In this document: positions 1-10,483 of the stretch, piece by piece
Layout: each line of letters starts with the position of its first letter
Position numbering within the stretch: position 1 is the first letter of the stretch
Source of the DNA: Mallotus nudiflorus
Taxonomy: Eukaryota > Streptophyta > Magnoliopsida > Malpighiales > Euphorbiaceae
DNA length: 64,000 nt
Assembly: GCA_947683625.1 (NCBI GenBank)
Contig: CANTUR010000114.1
Coordinates: 1,922,001 to 1,986,000 of the forward strand
Direction: 5' to 3'
The notes under the pieces: generated by a model
Database searches by the model: none
What the model was told of the DNA's origin: nothing
The model's input: the letters and a program-made list of their open reading frames with translations, nothing else
Translations under genes and position numbers: made by a program

Positions 1-871
1 AAGAGGATGCCATTTGGGTTATGTAATGCTCCTGCAACGTTTCAGAGATGTATGATGGCTATATTTTCAAATTTAGTGGAGGAGATCATGGATGATTTTT
101 CTGTCTATGGAAACTCATTTGAAGGATGTTTGAGCAATTTGGAGCAAGTTCTAGTGCGTTGTGAGGAAACAAATTTAGTGCTGAATTGGGAAAAGTGCAA
201 TTTCATGATAGATGAAGGTATTGTACTTGGACACAAGATTTCAGCTCAAGGCATTCAAGTTGATAAAGCAAAGGTGGAGGCAATTAAGAAGCTACAGTAC
301 CCCATAAATGTTAAAGGAGTCAGGAGTTTTCTTGGTCATGTAGGTTTCTATAGGCGATTTATCAAGGATTTCTCAAAAATCTCAAAACCCCTTTGTAAGT
401 TACTTGAAAAAGATTCGCCTTTTGATTTTACTAATGACTGCAAATTTGCTTTTGACAGGTTAAAACAAGCACTTGTTTCTGCTCTTGTAGTGATGGTACC
501 AGATTGGAGTCCCATTCGAGTTGATGTGTGACGCCAGTGATCATGTAATAGGAGTCGTTCTTAGCCAAAGAAAGGAGAATAGGTTACATGTGATCTATTA
601 TGCGAGCCAAACATTGATAGATACTCAGTTGAATTATGCTACTATAGAAAAGGAGATGTTCGCTGTTATATTTGCTTTTGATAAGTTCATATCATACCTC
701 CTTAGATTTAAGGCAATTGTATACACAAATCATGCAGCATTGAAGTATTTAATAAATAAAAAGGATTAAAAACCAAGGCTCATAAGATGGGTACTTTTGT
801 TATAAGAGTTTGATATTGAGATCAGAGATAAGAAAGGAGCTGAAAATGTAGTAGCCGATCATCTTTCAAGG
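1..871 (+). pseudogene. A1 reverse transcriptase C-terminus and RNase H, broken
   Basis: The frame opening at 7 reads MPFGLCNAPATFQ, the RT palm motif just before the catalytic box, followed by MDDFSVYG, LGHKIS and the connection motif VRSFLGHVGFYRRFI. A one-base shift near 520-531 moves translation to the frame with MCDASDHVIG, the first RNase H aspartate motif. ATIEKEMFAV and YTNHAALKYL follow, then a stop at 767. Further stops interrupt the stretch that ends with the ADHLSRLE motif near 853-874. In an intact element this part copies the RNA template and removes it. Here it cannot be made as one protein. Assignment to the gypsy RT family is secure; the Athila lineage rests on the downstream ORFs and tract. 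Confidence 0.85.
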
Positions 872-2193
872 TTGGAGTTGAAACACGAGGAAAGTGATAA
901 GCAAAAGCCTATTAAGGAGATGTTCCCTGATGAAATGCTTTTTGCTATAAAATTTATGGGTGCTCCTTGGTTTGTTGATATAGCAAATTTTTTGTCAATG
1001 GGTGAAATTCCAAAAGAGTTCACTCCTCAGCAAAAGAAAAAGTTGATTCATAATGCTAAGTTCTACATTTGGGATGAGCCATTCTTGTGGAAACTATGCA
1101 ATGATGGCATAGTCAAGAGATATGTAACAAATGAGGAAGCAAGAGACATTTTACAACAATGTCATAGGAAGGTCAATGGTGGACATTATGGACCACAAAG
1201 AACAGTTGTTAAGGTTCTTGAAACAAGGTTCTATTGGTCAACGGTTTTTCAAAATGCTAGAGATTTTATGATGCATTGTGATGCATGCCAAAGGAGTGGA
1301 AACATTTCAAAGAAGGATGAAATGCTCCAATCTGGAATTCTAGAGGTGGAAATTTTTTATGTTTAGGGCATTAATTTCATGGGACCATTTCCAGTGTCAG
1401 ATGGTAACAAGTATATTCTTGTTTGTGTGGATTATGTTTCCAAGTGGGTGGAAGCTCAAGCATGCACAATCAATTATGTGTTTGCAAGTTCCTAAAGAAG
1501 CTATTCTCTCGATTTGGAATGCCTCGAATCATCATAAGTGATGGGGGAACACACTTCTGCAGTAAGAATATGGAAGCTTTATTGGCTCGCTATGGTGTGA
1601 AGCACAGGGTAGCTACACCTTATCACCCGCAAACTAGTGGCCAAGTTGAGGTGAGTAATAGGGAGTTGAAGAAGATTTTGGAGAGAACAGTAAGTAAGTC
1701 AAGGAAAGGATGGGCAAGGAAGCTTGATGATGCTTTGTGGGCATATAGAACAGCTTATAAAACACCTCTTGGGATTGAACACAAGGCTTACTAGGCAGTG
1801 AAAGCCTTGAATTTTGACTTTAGGAAGGTAGCTAAGAGAAGAATGTTACAGTTGAATGAACTTGAAGCGATAAGGGAAGCTACTTATGAAAATTTAAGGA
1901 TTTATAAAGAACAGACTAAGAGATGGCATGATGTAAGAGTAAGAATTATAGAGTTTAAGGAAGGTGATCAAGTTTTGTTGTTAAACTCATGGCTCATATT
2001 GTTTCTTGGAAAGTTGAAAAGCAGATGGACAGGATCGTATATAGTGACTCATTCATATCCTCATGGAGCTGTGGAATTGAGCAACACAAAAGGAGACACA
2101 TTCAAAGAGAATGGGCAAAGGTTAAAGCTCTACCACGGAAGCACATTTAAGGAATTCCATCAAGTTTCATACTTAAGGGAATTAACTGGATGA
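872..2193 (+). pseudogene. A1 integrase, broken
   Basis: Residues encoded around 1165-1315 carry the zinc-binding HHCC pattern (HRKVNGGHYG to HCDACQRSG). The DDE core follows after an in-frame TAG near 1364: GINFMGPFP, where the first catalytic aspartate is replaced by Asn (codon AAT at about 1373). Then come DYVSKWVEA, IIISDGGTHF (second Asp) and YHPQTSGQVEVSNRE (Glu). The core is split between two frames, with a shift near 1420-1490. The tail to 2193 has the usual C-terminal DNA-binding character (GDQVLLLNS, SRWTGSYIV). In a working element it would join cDNA to chromosomal DNA. The D-to-N change and the frameshifts each inactivate it. Confidence 0.85.
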
Positions 2194-2995
2194 TCAATTT
2201 GATGGTCTAGCTCATGGACCATTAAAAGAGCGCTTCTTGGGGGCTTAACCAAGATTATTATTTTTTTTTATTATTAGTATTTGTATTTGTATTTTTTATT
2301 TTTATTATTGGTTATTTCTTTTACATTTTTGCAAGTTTATTCTATTTTTTATGATTGTTTCTGGTGCATTTCAGGGAATGAAAGAAAGGTTGGCGCTCTA
2401 AAAGAGGTCTTGTGAGTTAAATGTTTTATGGAATTTTTGTTTCGAGTGGCTTGTAATTCAAATGTATGATGCATTGTTTGTCTATGTGTGTTGAATTTTT
2501 AATTCCGTGAATTTACAAAGTATGCATATACAGGTCACACGGCCGTGCGCATTTTGCACATGGCTGTGTGCCTTGCGTCGTCGCTTCTAAACCATTAGGT
2601 CACACTGCCATGCGCATTTTGCACACGGCCATGCACCTTATGATGCTACAACTCGTCACACGACCGTGCGCATTTCGCACATGGCCGTGTGACGAGACAA
2701 ACCTAACTTTTAGAAAAGATGCAAAATTTTATTTAAAGTGGATTTTTCCACTTCCCAACACTCCGCACATCCCCAAAATCCTAGGGACTCCACTTTTGAC
2801 CACTTTTCCACTTCCCAAGCCCTAGAAAACCTAACCCTTGACCACCTTTTAAACTTCCCATTAAATTTGACCCAATTCCCCATCATCGTACTCTCATATA
2901 AACACTCACTTCCTCTCTACAAAATCATTCTCTACACCATTTACTACACCATTCTCCACTCAACATATTTTCTCACTTCTTTTTAAGGAAGTCTC
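2194..2995. other. A1 spacer between integrase and first env-like ORF
   Basis: T-rich noncoding stretch with no credible ORF. It contains the three palindromic units listed separately at 2536-2696 and a C-rich leader (2745-2990) with repeated CACTTCCCA words just upstream of the env-like ATG. This could serve as the leader of a separate or spliced transcript, but no splice signal is convincing. Confidence 0.5.
2536..2696. repeat. Three palindromic GGCCGTG-type units
   Basis: Three 35-45 bp units at 2536-2570, 2601-2635 and 2652-2696. Each has a 16-21 bp arm such as CACACGGCCGTGCGCA, a TTT centre, and the near-complement ending in GGCCGTGTG. The third unit extends to a stem framed by CTCGTCACACG and CGTGTGACGAG. 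Mismatches between arms are almost all C/T or G/A, as expected from deamination of methylated cytosine, and G-U pairs would still fold in RNA. Related units occur at 4468-4555 and 7366-7400. Confidence 0.8.
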
Positions 2996-4117
2996 ATGGA
3001 GAAAGATCAAAGAAGGAAGAGCATAGCAAGGAAGCAAACTCCTCCTTCCAAGAGAGCAAGACATGGTGGAACTTCCAATAATCTGGGTGGTGCTGAAGAG
3101 GAACAAATGGTAAAACCTTTCCCCTCTCAAATTCAATTTAGGCATGGTGAGCGTAGGAATAAATTTCAAGCAATGATGAATAGGAAGACTGTGCCAAACA
3201 GATATTTGAGTGCCACATCCTTGATTGAAATTGGGTTGTTATACGAGATTAATTTGTATGTTCACAGGATAGGGTGGAATGATTTTATTTTGATGCAGAA
3301 TCCTTCTTATGCCATTCCCACTTGTGAATTTCTCTCTTCTTTTGAGTTTAATGATCATACCCTTATGCTAACTTTTCGTTTGGGGAATGAGGAGCATACT
3401 CTAGGTTTGTTTGAACTCAATGATGAATTTCATTTTCCAAAAAATCAGGATGCTAATGTTGCATATGATAGAAAAGATTTTTGGAGATAATTAACTGGGG
3501 AGAGGGGAGTTTTCTATGAGGCTTGGTCAGTAAAAGAATCAAGGATTCAATTGCCCGCACTCAAGTACCTTCATAGGCTCATGGCACATTTTTTGTTTCT
3601 AAGGAAAGAGGGTGACTCTGTGATTACCACCACTGAGCTAAACATTTTATATTGTGTGGTGAATGATAAAAAAGTTAATGTCTGTCATGCTTTAGCTGGG
3701 AAATAGAGAGATGTTGCTACAAAAGCTACTGGGGCTATTAAAGTGGGAGACCTAGTAACGGCTATAGCCAAGTACTTAAACTTTGACATTGAGAATATGC
3801 CTTTTGAAAAGGTCCCGGGTCATCACTTCATTGACACTGGTATGATGAAATCCATGGGAATGGTTAGAGTTGATCATATTGGGAGAGCTTTTCGTATCCC
3901 GCCTGCACCTGTAGAGCAAGATAAAGAGGAAGAGGAAGATGTCTCTCTGAATAATGTGTTAGAAAGGCTGGACAGCTTGGAGTTGCAAATTGGAGTCATC
4001 GATTCCAACGTAGGAGAGCTGAATTCTGAAGTGGTAGGAATGGGTCGTACTTCTAGGCAAATGAATCGCACATTACAGATGATTAACCATAACCTTAACG
4101 CCTATTTTAGCTCTTAA
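2996..4117 (+). pseudogene. A1 first env-like ORF (Athila ORF family), two stops
   Basis: One frame from ATG 2996 to TAA 4117, about 373 codons, interrupted by a TAA at 3488-3490 and a TAG near 3704. The N-terminus is basic (KDQRRKSIARK). The middle has the hallmarks of the plant Athila ORF family: GLLYEINLYVHRIGWNDF, then LKYLHRLMAHFLFLRKEGD and TTELNILYCVV. After about residue 300 it becomes acidic (DKEEEEDVSLNN), then a heptad-like segment (LERLDSLELQIGVIDSNVGEL) suggests a coiled coil. Function is unknown; the family is called env-like by position only. No signal peptide or transmembrane segment is visible. It is homologous in layout to the ORF at 4923-6125. Confidence 0.75.
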
Positions 4118-4616
4118 AATTCTATTATGCAGTCATTCCCGCATTATGAAGACATGCCAACACAAGAGTACTCCTCTAAGGATGAAGGGGAGGAATGAAG
4201 ACCTTGTTTTGAAGTGTTTAGCTCTAGCTTGAACAATGTTTACTTTATGTGTTTTCATTTTTTAATTATTGTGATGTTTTATGGAACGTTATGTGTTATG
4301 TTTCATGTTTTGAATTGAAGTATGTTTTGTTTAAGTTGTTTTTTTTTAAGGATTTTTATTTTAGGAATGTTACTTTTTCTTATTTTTCCATTTAATTTTT
4401 TTTCTTCCAATTGTGAAATAAATATGGGAGGTTTGTCCTATTCAAAAAAAAAATTTGCTAGCAGGTAGCACGGCCATGTGCATTTTGCACATGGTCGTGC
4501 GTGATATGACGTTAATCAAGTTGCACAGCCATGTGCATTTTGCACCCGGCCATGAAACCTGATGCACATGCATAATCGAATTCCTCAAAATTTTTTCCTA
4601 TTTTAAATGTTGCAAT
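4118..4616. other. Untranslated stretch after first env-like ORF
   Basis: T-rich noncoding DNA with two of the palindromic units (4468-4500 and 4523-4555). No ORF or RNA gene is seen. It ends at the internal polypurine-tract-like sequence. Confidence 0.6.
4468..4555. repeat. Two palindromic GGCCATG-type units
   Basis: Units at 4468-4500 (GCACGGCCATGTGCA, TTT, TGCACATGGTCGTGC; 14 of 15 arm positions pair) and 4523-4555 (more decayed). They are the same family as at 2536-2696 and lie in the same position relative to the second env-like ORF as those do to the first. Confidence 0.75.
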
Positions 4617-4650
4617 GAGGACATTGCACATTTTAAGTGTGGGGGAGGAA
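4617..4650 (+). other. Internal polypurine-tract-like sequence
   Basis: GAGGACATTGCACATTTTAAGTGTGGGGGAGG closely follows the layout of the true tract at 7037-7069 (GAGGACAAGC, then TTCAAGTGTGGGGGAAT). No TG-starting LTR follows, so it is an extra copy inside the element and not an LTR boundary. Confidence 0.7.
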
Positions 4651-4922
4651 ATAAATAATAATAATAATAATAATAAACAAATTTATTTTGCAAGCTTGTT
4701 AATTGTGATTTTATTTGTTTTTATTTGTTTCTTTATTCCATTGAGGGTTTAGTTGATTTTAGTTTCCTAAGTAAGCTAAATTTCCTAAATTAATGGGTAA
4801 GCAATTTTTACTAATATTGGAATGTTTTGTTTTTCTTATTTAAACCCTACTGACTTTTGTTTTTGTTCTTGTTAATTTCATTCTATTTTCTTTTATTATT
4901 TTATTTTAGTACTAACATTGTT

Positions 4923-6125
4923 ATGATGGATAGAATAAAGACACAATTTCAAGGAAAAAAGCTTAGTGATGGCGAGGGCAAATCTAAAGACATGAGGGAT
5001 GATTATGAAGCTTTCTTTGCCATTTATTCTGAAGAAGAAGGGAAGAGATTCTACTCCTTAGTCAAGAGAAAATTCAGCAAGCCAAAATACTTTAAGGATG
5101 AGGTACTGTTGAATATGGGTATTAAGGGAACTGTAGATATGTTTTGCAATAAATTGGGGTGGTTTAAATTGGTTACAGCCCAATATGATGTATTCTTTAA
5201 ACTCACAATAGACTTTTACACTACATTTAAGATTTTAGATGCACCTCTACGGATATTTTCATGTAGGTTCTTTGGGAAAGAATACTTATTTGACTATGAA
5301 ATCATGTCTCAAATCTTTGGTTTTCCTCAAGGAGGTGTTTGTCAACCTCCTATGGATTATAATATGAGTAGTTTTTGGCATGAAATCACTGGAGGTGATA
5401 AAGTTTGTGAGGGTCAAATAATGACTAGTGGTTTGATCAAAGATCACTCATATTTAATCATGCATAAATTCATGGCACATACAATCTTTGGAAGAAAATA
5501 TAGTACTAGGGTTTCCCCTAATGAACTATTCATGTTGTGGTGCTTAATGACTAACATAAAAGTATGTAGTACATACTTTGTTTTGTGTTCTATATGGTGG
5601 GTTATTCAGGCTAAAAAGGCATTGATCTCAATGGGGCATATTATTACTGGATTGGCATTGTATTTTGCTCCATTTGAATTCACCAAACATAAATTGGAGC
5701 CTTTAAAAGCCGAGTCCCTTGATTAAGATTACCTAATGCGAGCTGAAATCATCACCGAATTCAATGAGTTCCATGATGTAACGGATAGAAGATGCTACAT
5801 GATTCGTCAATTGGCAATGCAATATGGTGAAATACCTTTACCCCCTAATGCAGTTGAAAAAGGAGATAATGGGAGTGAAGCTCAATCAAGGAAGCGACGG
5901 AACACTAAAAAATGGAGTGATGACATCATGGAAAATATCAAAGAGTGGATGGATATCTCTGACAATAGGATTGGGAACATGGTTATGGATTTGTCCAAAC
6001 AGTTAGAGAAGTTTGAGAGGCGATGTGAATCCAGAGCTCAAAGGTTGCAACTTCAAATTGATGAAATCTTTCGCATCCTTCCTCAAAGCAAAAGATTTAA
6101 AGCTATAAATGAAGCTGCAAAGTGA
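4923..6125 (+). pseudogene. A1 second env-like ORF (Athila ORF family), one stop
   Basis: One frame from ATG 4923 (MMDRIKTQF) to TGA 6125, about 400 codons, with a single in-frame TAA at 5724-5726. Family motifs: KLGWFKLVTAQYDVF, FFGKEYLFDYEIMSQIFGFP, HKFMAHTIFGRKYS and SPNELFMLWCLM; the last two match the corresponding parts of the first env-like ORF. After the stop the frame has a basic patch (RKRRNTKKW) and a probable coiled coil (LSKQLEKFERRCESRAQRLQ). The open frame extends upstream to a non-ATG codon through T-rich DNA, giving an apparent hydrophobic leader that I do not accept. Function unknown. It is less decayed than the first copy. Confidence 0.75.
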
Positions 6126-7036
6126 TGGTCACACCATATATTCCCCCTCCAGTTTCACCAGAATAAATGGAGTATACTGTTCTTTAATTTTCATTTATTT
6201 ATTTACTTTTCATGATTGTATGCTTGTGTGTTTGTTTTAGATTAAGAATTTACATGCTTTATTTTTATTTTTATTTTATTTTGTTTTACCCTTTTTGTGT
6301 GTTTATGCCTTGCTCTTGCACTTGAATTTTTGCAACATATATACCTTTAGAGCCTTATTCATTAATCTTAGTTTTCTTGAAGAAATGCCTTAATCTTCCC
6401 TTAATGGATCATTTTAAATTTTTAAATTAGAAGAGCAACTTGTGGTTAAGAATTTTTACATTTTAATGAACATTAATGCTTACTTTTCTATTGAACAAGT
6501 GAATCTAGATGATTAATATTTGAGAAAAGTATTTATGAGTAGGAATTTGAGGCTACTTTAGAGTGGTTATAAATGTAAAAAACAAATCAATTAAGAAGCA
6601 AGATGGAGCATAAAACGCACTCATTTAGAGCTTAAAATTGAAAAGAAAAATCTTTTAAATGCTCATTCTACTCCAATGCTCTTTAAGAATAAGAGTATCC
6701 AAAGGACCCTTTTTGGAGGTTTCCACACTGAGTAACACATGAAAGGTGGGGGATGCTGAGATTGGGAAGAAATTGATTAATGAACTTCTTAGCCTCTTTA
6801 TTGTTGGCACAATTCCTACTTGTTTTTATTTTTCTTGAGTGCCAATCATTTTTTTTCATATTTTCACTAGAAAAGTATGCTCTTCACATGGTAATAATAT
6901 ATTCTTGACCTCAGTTGTTGTTTTACTTTTTGAGTTTATAAACTTTTTATTAAAGGAAGATTATGGTAGTTAGTCAAGTTAAAGCTAGTTAATGAGTATG
7001 ATTCTTTGGGTAGATATGTGTTTTCAGGTTTTGCTT
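6126..7036. other. A1 3' untranslated region
   Basis: AT-rich stretch without an ORF between the second env-like ORF and the 3' polypurine tract. Nothing else recognised. Confidence 0.6.
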
Positions 7037-7069
7037 GAGGACAAGCAAATATTCAAGTGTGGGGGAATT
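7037..7069 (+). other. A1 3' polypurine tract
   Basis: GAGGACAAGCAAATATTCAA followed by GTGTGGGGGAATT, directly abutting the LTR start TGATAAG. This is the plus-strand priming site in the Athila/Tat style. Confidence 0.85.
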
Positions 7070-8438
7070 TGATAAGTGTGAAAAATGCATGTTATTAAGT
7101 AGTTTTCTTCTTAGGAAAAATTTAATTTAATTTAATTGCAGTTAAGTTTATGTTTCTTTTATTCAGTTTTTATTTAGTTTAGTACTTAATGCATGTCTTG
7201 TGTGTTTAATTATTTTTACGTATTAGTTGGTTTATTTTTGGTTGATTTTTATGTAATTAGGGAAGTCAAAGAAAAATAGAGGAAGGCTACATGGGAGCCA
7301 TAGGCACTTGAAATGGGCTTGAAAATCAATGGAGGTCAATATGAAATAATGCTGAAAAAGGGATGTGCATGGTCATGCACAAAATGCACATGGCCGTGCA
7401 ACTTGGTGATTGGAAAAATTTGGAGGTGAATTTAATTGCTGCCTTATGAGGGACAAGATGGAGATTTCGCATTGTTGTAACCCTAGGGCTTGTAATTAGG
7501 GTTTTATAAGAGGGTAGCCACCAGAAACAAGGATATATATAGATTATTATTCATCACTTTGAGGAGACATTATTTTTTTTAGAGAATTTTCTTAGAGCAG
7601 TTTTGAAAAAAAAATAAGGATTTTTCTTGCTTATGTTAGTTTAGAGATTTAAGAATAAAAAAAAAAGAACATCAAGCTTCCTATTGAGAAGGAGGTTTCT
7701 TCTATTCAATTGTGTTTATTCATTCTTAATTTTAATTTAATGATGATGTTTATTTTCTTTTATTCTTTTTCTTTATCTCTTACAATTGACATGAGTAGCT
7801 AAATTATTAGTTAGGGTTCTTATTACAAATCAACCATGGGCTAATCACAATTAAACCTAAGCCATTAATCTAGATCCTTTGGTTGTTCTTAAACTTAATG
7901 TCTTTTTAGGATTGATCACCCTTTGATTGAATATACACAATAAAACTTGATCGAGAGATAGGTTGTATTGGATTTAAACAATAACCTGTTAGATGCTTTT
8001 TTAGTTGAGAAACACTTAAGCAACTAATATTAATTAAGGGTTGATGCTTAAACTAGGTTAACCAAACACTTAGTAGGCGAGAGCTTTAAATCTAAGAATG
8101 TCAATTTACTTGGTTAATCATAGGGTTGTCTTAGGAGGAAAGCCTATGATTCTTGAGAAACCCTCAAATTGGATTAAGGTTAGGTATGACTTAGTAGTTA
8201 ATTTATCTTAAATAAAGGTTGAATTTGTAATAAGAACCCTAACTCTCTAAAGTGATTGTTATTTCATTGTGATTTTTGTGTTTTGTCTTAGTTTAATTTT
8301 TAGTTTAATTAAAAATACCCTTTTTCGTTGTTTAAACAAACAAACACAACTAGGATCACTGTAATCAATTTGCAATCTCTATAGGATCGATATTTAATTA
8401 CTACTTGTATGAATCCATATACTTGCATAAACCCATCA
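7070..8438 (+). repeat. A1 3' LTR
   Basis: About 1369 bp, starting TGATAAGTG and ending ACCCATCA, so the termini are inverted TGAT/ATCA. It carries one palindromic unit at 7366-7400. GTCAT at 8439-8443 is the likely target duplication. The mate LTR is outside the window, so the boundaries are inferred from the tract on the left and from resumption of the A2 RT codons on the right. Confidence 0.8.
7505..7541 (+). promoter_or_regulatory. Putative A1 LTR core promoter
   Basis: TTTTATAAGAGGG at about 7502 and GGATATATATAG at 7531-7542 are TATA-like words in the LTR interior, where the U3/R boundary would be expected. No transcript evidence is available. Confidence 0.4.
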
Positions 8439-9356
8439 GTCATCCATAAAAACTTTTACACAATTGTTAAGTAGGTCACTAATTATGGAAAACATGCATC
8501 TTTGAAAAGTTGCGGGTGCATTGCATAAACCAAAAGGCATACGCCAAAAGGCAAAAGTACTGTATGGACATGTAAATGTGGTTTTAGCTTGGTCCTTAGG
8601 GTGAGTAGGAATTTAATAGAATCCATTAAGTCCATTCAAATAACAAAAATAAGAAAAATGAGCTAACCTCTCAAGAACTTGGTCAATAAAAGGCAATGGG
8701 AAGTGATCCTTCCTAGTTACTTTATTTAGCTTTCCATAGTCTATACATATATGCCATCCTGTGATGGTTCTAGTAGGTATTAAGTCATTAGATTCATTCC
8801 TAACAACGCTCAAGCCTCCTTTCTTTGGTACAACCTGAAGGGGGCTCACCCATTTACTATCACTAATGGAATATATGATTCCATTATCAAGTAGCTTAGT
8901 CACCTCTTTTCTTACCACTTCTTTGAGAGTAGGGTTTAATTGTCTTTAAACTTTAATGGAAGGCTTAGCATTATCTTCTAAAAGAATTCTATGCATACAT
9001 ATAAAAGGACTAATACCCTTCAAATCATTTATAGAATAACCAATAGCATTCTTATGGCTACTCAATTCATCACATAAAGCTTCGATATTATCACTATGCA
9101 AGGATGAATTAACAATAAAAGGAAATTTAAAATTATAGTCTAGAAATGCATATCTTAGATTTGATTGTAGAGGCTTAAGCTCTAACTCAACTTCTTCACT
9201 TGATGTAGTGTCTCCCGGTTCATCCTTTCTTTTTAAAGGCTCAAACCTTGGTGACCAATGTGAAGGTTGATATTTAGTCACTTCCATAAGATGCTCATTA
9301 TTTGTTTGCACCATGTTTGTTTTCATAGAATCTTGCTTCAAATACTCATGAATCAC
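8439..9356 (-). pseudogene. A2 reverse transcriptase N-terminal half, broken
   Basis: From 9356 down, the minus strand encodes an acidic linker, LELKPLQSNLRYAFLDYN, then IGYSINDLKGISPFICMHRI. After a stop near 8944 it continues with VRKEVTKLLDNGIIY, WVSPLQVVPKKGGL, GWHICIDYGKLN and DHFPLPFIDQVLERLA, the conserved gypsy RT finger and palm blocks. Below 8613 the frame is shifted. Codons for the MPFGLCNAP-like block are recognisable near 8520-8550 and those for the FMDD box at 8441-8455, where the A1 element cuts in. Confidence 0.85.
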
Positions 9357-9506
9357 TTCTTTAATGCACTCATCAATAATGTCTATGGATTCAATTTAGC
9401 TTGCTACTTCCACCGGTGTGGACTTCATGATCTTGTCCACATCAAACTCCATGTACTCATTATCCACTTCCAATGTGATATTTCCTCTCCTCATATCAAT
9501 AATTGC

Positions 9507-9827
9507 TCATGCTGTCATTAAAAATGGTCTTCTAAACAAGAGCAAAATCTCAAGATCTTCCTCCATTTCCAACACAACAAAATTAGTTGGGATCATAAAC
9601 TTCCCCACTTTATTTGGCACATTTTCAAGAATGCCAAGTGAATAAGTGATAGACTTGTTCGCCATGGATAAACACATTTTGGTAGGCTTAAGTTCTTCCA
9701 AATTAAGCCTTTTATAGATAAAATAGGGCATAAGGCTAATACTATCACCAATATCACATAATGCTTTATCAAAATGAGTACCTCTAATTACACAAGGGAT
9801 CATGAAACATCTAGGATCCTTAAGCAT
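9507..9827 (-). pseudogene. A2 aspartic protease region
   Basis: The translated segment reads LKDPRCFMIPCVIRGTHFDK, then ALCDIGDSISLMPYFIYKRL. The last is the retroviral-type protease active site, normally D-L/S-G-A-S in this lineage; here it is D-I-G-D-S, so the alanine after glycine is replaced. NFVVLEMEEDLEILLLFRRP corresponds to the conserved downstream block before RT. In an intact element the enzyme matures the gag-pol polyprotein. The next frame break is at 9505. Confidence 0.8.
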
Positions 9828-10483
9828 TGGGGGTGACTTAGAGTTAATAGCCTTGGACTCTTTAATAAGGGATATTAAACCATAATCTTGAAGCTTGTTC
9901 TTATGATTGATAATATCTTCAAAAATTTACCCCATGCTGGCATATCTCTTATTGCTTCCATAAATGGTATGGTAATAGTAAGTTCCTTGAAGTAATTGAG
10001 GAACTTGCTAAATTATTTATCCAAATTGTGCCTTCTAAACCATTGAGGAAAAGGAAGTGTGTTGAAGTCTACTTTGGGTTCATTCTCCTTGGGTGGCATG
10101 GTAGCATCTCCATATATGCTTTTCATTGCACACTTATCATCTTTTGTACCATTGACTTCTGCTTCTTCAATCCCCACCTCATCATCATCAACCATAATTA
10201 TTTTTTTCTTACTAGAACTCCCTTCAACCTCCTTATCACTTCTTCAACTAATTTCTTGGGAAGTCTCCTTTTGAGCATACTTCAATTGGCTAGGAAGCTT
10301 CCCCAAGGGTTTAGTATTAGAGGAAGAGGCTTGTTGGGCAATTTATGTTTCAAGGATGCGGTTATGAGCAATAATTTTTTCTAGCTTAGAAGCTAGTTGT
10401 TTGAGTTGCTCCTTATTTCATTTATTGATAGTTATTTGTTGGTTAACAAACTACTTTATAAAATTTTCAAGATTAGGTTTAGA
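9828..10483 (-). pseudogene. A2 gag-protease linker, decayed
   Basis: Acidic and basic low-complexity codons (for example VDDDEVGIEEAEVNG at 10013-10195) and a PFPQWFRRHNLDK block, which in Athila/Tat elements lies upstream of the protease. Frames change several times; no complete ORF. Confidence 0.6.

Larger units (their letters stand above)
1..8438 (+). mobile_element. Athila-like Ty3/gypsy element A1 (3' part)
   Basis: Seen: in plus-strand order, RT with FMDD-type context already passed, RNase H, integrase, two env-like ORFs, a polypurine tract ending in GTGGGGGAAT, and an LTR with TGAT/ATCA ends. The 5' LTR, gag and protease lie left of the window. An env-like ORF downstream of integrase and an AAGTGTGGGGGA tract just before the 3' LTR are typical of Athila/Tat elements. 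The element sits in the RT gene of minus-strand element A2: the sequence resuming at 8439 reads on the minus strand as the codons for an FMDD catalytic box. GTCAT at 8439-8443 is the expected 5-bp target duplication, but its partner is outside the window. Coding capacity is lost through frameshifts and stops. Confidence 0.85.

Noticed and set aside
4857..4922. Hydrophobic leader before the second env-like ORF
   Set aside because: The open frame begins at a TTG codon in T-rich untranslated DNA; the first ATG is at 4923. The Phe/Leu run is a by-product of poly-T and not evidence of a signal peptide.
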